A program made the translations under genes and the position numbers. Below are positions 61,509-64,000 of a DNA stretch of 64,000 nucleotides, piece by piece. Where the stretch lies: contig NW_003114461.1 of the NCBI RefSeq assembly GCF_000003605.2, positions 486,654 through 550,653 of the forward strand, read 5' to 3'. The notes below the pieces were generated by a model, which had not been told where the DNA came from, did not search any database, and saw only the letters and a program-made list of their open reading frames with translations. This DNA comes from Saccoglossus kowalevskii (taxonomy: Eukaryota > Hemichordata > Enteropneusta > Harrimaniidae). Positions within the stretch are counted from its first letter, which is position 1; the number at the start of each line of letters is the position of its first letter.

Positions 61509-61880
61509 TGAAAGATGAGTAGGAAGCGCTGAATCCCGTCCGTGGAACAGGCTCATCTACTGCAGATTTATATTCGATGTAAAGTTGACTCCTGGACGAC
61601 ATAACTGGTCTGGGTGCCCGGTTACCTGTATGATAGACTATCAGCGGCGCTGTCACCGACCCACCATTACGCACCTTAAGCCACTCACGTGACAGATCGA
61701 GGTCAAAATTGTGAAAAGTGAGATTGATTTTCAGGCCATCGGAGAGACTGATAATCCACACAGCGTTCTGCCCACAGGGCAGATTAGCAGACCGTATGGT
61801 GCCTTGAGTTGTAAGCAGTTTACACCCACATGAACAATCGTCATCATCCGGGAGGTTACCAGCTACACCGGTTGTCATCG
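61509..61880 (-). CDS. TSP1-CUB membrane protein, CUB exon
   Basis: This 372-bp exon is phase 1-1: it starts after TTTATTCCAG (AG at 61882-61881) and ends before GTAAGT. It encodes an acidic linker (NLPDDDDCSCGC) and a CUB domain with the usual landmarks: GTIRSANLP near the start, then CGQNAVWII, a LTFHNFDL strand, LIVYHTGNRAP, a SRSQLYIEYKS strand, and GFSASYSSF at the end. CUB domains mediate extracellular protein binding. Splicing to the 51188 exon keeps the frame and adds Asn at the junction. Confidence 0.88.
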
Positions 61881-62053
61881 CTGGAATAAAATACAATTAT
61901 ACTATGAATACAAATATAGATACTGTAATATTTCATTAGAAATAAACGACACCATGCGATATCATTGATATAACAAAACATTAAACACAAAAACTGAGTT
62001 TTTGAAAATAGAAACAATGCAACATCCCATTTAAAGCTGAGATAACAACTCAC

Positions 62054-62236
62054 CTGGACAAGAATTCAAACCCTCACAATCTGATTGGTCTAGTCTTTCT
62101 CCTTGGCAACCCATACCGCCGTTCATAGGCGCCGGATCATTACACAGACGGTAACGACTCAACACTCCACTACCGCATGTCACAGGACAGTTAGTCCAAG
62201 GAGACCATCCGCCCCAATTGCCATTCACAGAAGGCC
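62054..62236 (-). CDS. TSP1-CUB membrane protein, thrombospondin type 1 exon
   Basis: This 183-bp exon is also phase 1-1 (acceptor TTTCGTTGCAG, AG at 62238-62237; donor GTGAGT after 62054). It encodes one complete TSP type 1 repeat. WGGWSPWTNC is the WxxWxxC motif that is C-mannosylated in known members, and it is followed by PVTCGSGVLSRYRLC and four further conserved Cys positions ending NSCPG. Because it starts mid-codon with no initiator or signal peptide, at least one further 5' exon must exist upstream, beyond 62236. Confidence 0.9.
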
Positions 62237-64000
62237 CTGCAACGAAACAAATAACAGGGAACTGTTAAACAATATCCCGCATACATTTCCGGTATAATAT
62301 ATTGTTAGTAAGGCGAGCATCAGTATCATTACCACTTGAAAGAACAGGGATATACTTGTAAACACAAATGTTGACCATCACGCGAGTGCGCCCCCATGAC
62401 TCAAAGGACTAAATAATTTCGTCTAATCCACGTGGTGGCGCTTTTCTTGTCGAAATTGTTTACCGGGAATCCCTGTAGGACGCGCATGCTGTACGCATAC
62501 GCTGTTGTGAATACATGTAATTAAACTAAGTAACAACCACAGAGTGCAAGAAGGACAACGAATGATTCAACGTTCCGCTAACTATACTCTCACAAACCAT
62601 GGGGTTAAATAAATTGTTTTTGACACCAGTGATAATTAATTGCGAAATAGACATGATGGAAATGACGTCTTGAGTGGATTGGAGCTTCCCTCGCAAGACA
62701 TACACACAAAAATGAACGATGAGGGCGTGTCAAGCTGCGCCGTACAGCAATCAATTTGATGATAGGCATTTCGTTAAAGCTGTATTGTCACCAATCAGAA
62801 TTTGTCTTGTCACATGACACTACTACAGTAAATCTATCAACGACAATGCCTAAGTACGGCCAATGACCGGCATGCAAAAATAACGCCATTTCAAAACAGA
62901 ACGGCTTGTTTAATTAAGAACAATTTTCCACCCAAAAAACAAATTATTGACAAAAGCCAGAGAGAAAATTACAATAATAATTACAACGATGTGTGGGAAC
63001 ACACGAGTTCTTCGGAACAGTGGACGTCAAGGGGTGCGATTCTACGAGTGCTTACAAGTGATGAAAATTGTAATTTCTTTATTGTTATTATGAGTCGGGA
63101 TTATATCATAGCTGCCTTTCAACACGATTGCTTCGATTATAAAATTACTTTTGTCGTCGGGTCAACAGTCACCAGTGCAACGAGAGTATTGCATGGTCAT
63201 GTTTAACCTTCATTACGTTTGCTTGTGTGCAACATTGTCGAGTTGCCGATGATGTTACGATGGTAAAAAAGGTGGTACTAGAAAAGATATTTTTGACACA
63301 GACATTTAATTTATTTATTCATTTAAATTCTAAATGACCACACTTTGCAATTCAGTAAGGTGCCATTTTCAGACTAATATATCACACCATAAAATGATGA
63401 GATTGTGGATAGGTAATGATAAATTAACTGCAAAATACAAATTCAAATTAATTAATTCAGATTTGTAAATAATAATAATAGAAACTGGGATGGAATGCCC
63501 AAAATTGCGCCATCCAGAGCCTGCATTTCAAACTGCTTTAAATATTGGTACGTAATATTATTTCAAAACGCATGCGCGTATTTCTCCATTTCATACTTAT
63601 GCGTGCTACAAAAAGTAAATACAATGAACTCTATATTCAACTGTGTATCTCAACATACATGGTCGATTATTAATAACAAAAATGCTCAAAAATATCCACA
63701 TTGTCTTGTTCAGTTTTTACTTTATTTATTCTTTTCGGAATTCCGTTCATCTGTTGTTTCTATAAGACTAAATTTGTGAATCAATCTGGAACTTGAGATG
63801 ATATTAATTCCCGTGCGTCAGTCAAATCACCTACGTACATCGACCGATCTGAATAAAATGGAATAAGTGTGACAGTGTATGTGTGTGCATGGAATAAAAA
63901 AACATAAAGCAGGTCTTGTTTAGCTGCATGGAACGATTAACACAGCGGGGCCACTGGGTATATGCTGTGAGTTCATATTTCAAAATGTTCGAGTTAATGA
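62237..64000 (-). other. Upstream intron of the TSP1-CUB gene, nothing recognised
   Basis: I find no further TSP1, CUB or signal-peptide exon on the minus strand up to the window edge. Open frames are short, including 63495-63779 on the plus strand. Confidence 0.45.

Overview
The window reads as A+T-rich nuclear DNA of an invertebrate animal. It has GT-AG introns, extracellular modules on phase 1-1 exons (thrombospondin type 1, CUB), AATAAA polyadenylation signals, decayed non-LTR retrotransposons, many MITE-like elements and microsatellites, and no bacterial gene layout. I cannot name the species or phylum. Positions 15247-15898 are an assembly gap of 652 Ns.

Left part (1-8.6 kb): repeats and dead mobile elements. 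A broken minus-strand gene resembling DUF6589-type proteins of repetitive elements lies at about 1.0-3.2 kb, and a 3' non-LTR retrotransposon fragment at 6.4-7.0 kb. Region 8.6-21.5 kb: three plus-strand paralogues (A 8908-9219, B 13346-14233, C 20837-21328) encode short secreted proteins with one shared signal peptide and Pro/Arg/His-rich mature chains. B and C carry a PPRPSGH heptad array. Each has an untranslated first exon and an intron ending a few bases before the ATG. B and C share a proximal promoter with an 81-bp identical block, and a decayed third copy of that promoter lies upstream of B.

Region 26.5-29.0 kb is different in kind. It holds a short plus-strand ORF with two A20-like Cys4 zinc fingers, facing a minus-strand tract of about 1.7 kb that stays protein-like but is broken by frame changes and stops. 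It may be a decayed insertion, possibly viral or retro-derived; the origin is unproven.

Region 29.3-36.8 kb is a tandem duplication of about 3.5-3.8 kb. Each unit carries one small secreted acidic Pro/Glu/Thr-rich protein gene (D 31169-31459, E 35263-35526). A 1.7-kb satellite-like array (36.9-38.6 kb) follows, and then a minus-strand secreted mucin-like gene (F 38765-39697) with a predicted CRE/TATA promoter near 40.95 kb. A-F all share the layout of an untranslated first exon and an intron abutting the ATG. This suggests a local cluster of secretory-product genes (mucus, tube or matrix); that role is inference.

Right part (49.2-64 kb): a minus-strand gene for a single-pass membrane protein with a TSP1 domain, a CUB domain, a transmembrane helix and a roughly 600-residue Ser/Arg/Pro-rich cytoplasmic tail. 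Three exons are visible (62236-62054, 61880-61509, 51188-49228), with a 10.3-kb intron full of small mobile elements. The 5' part of the gene lies beyond the window.
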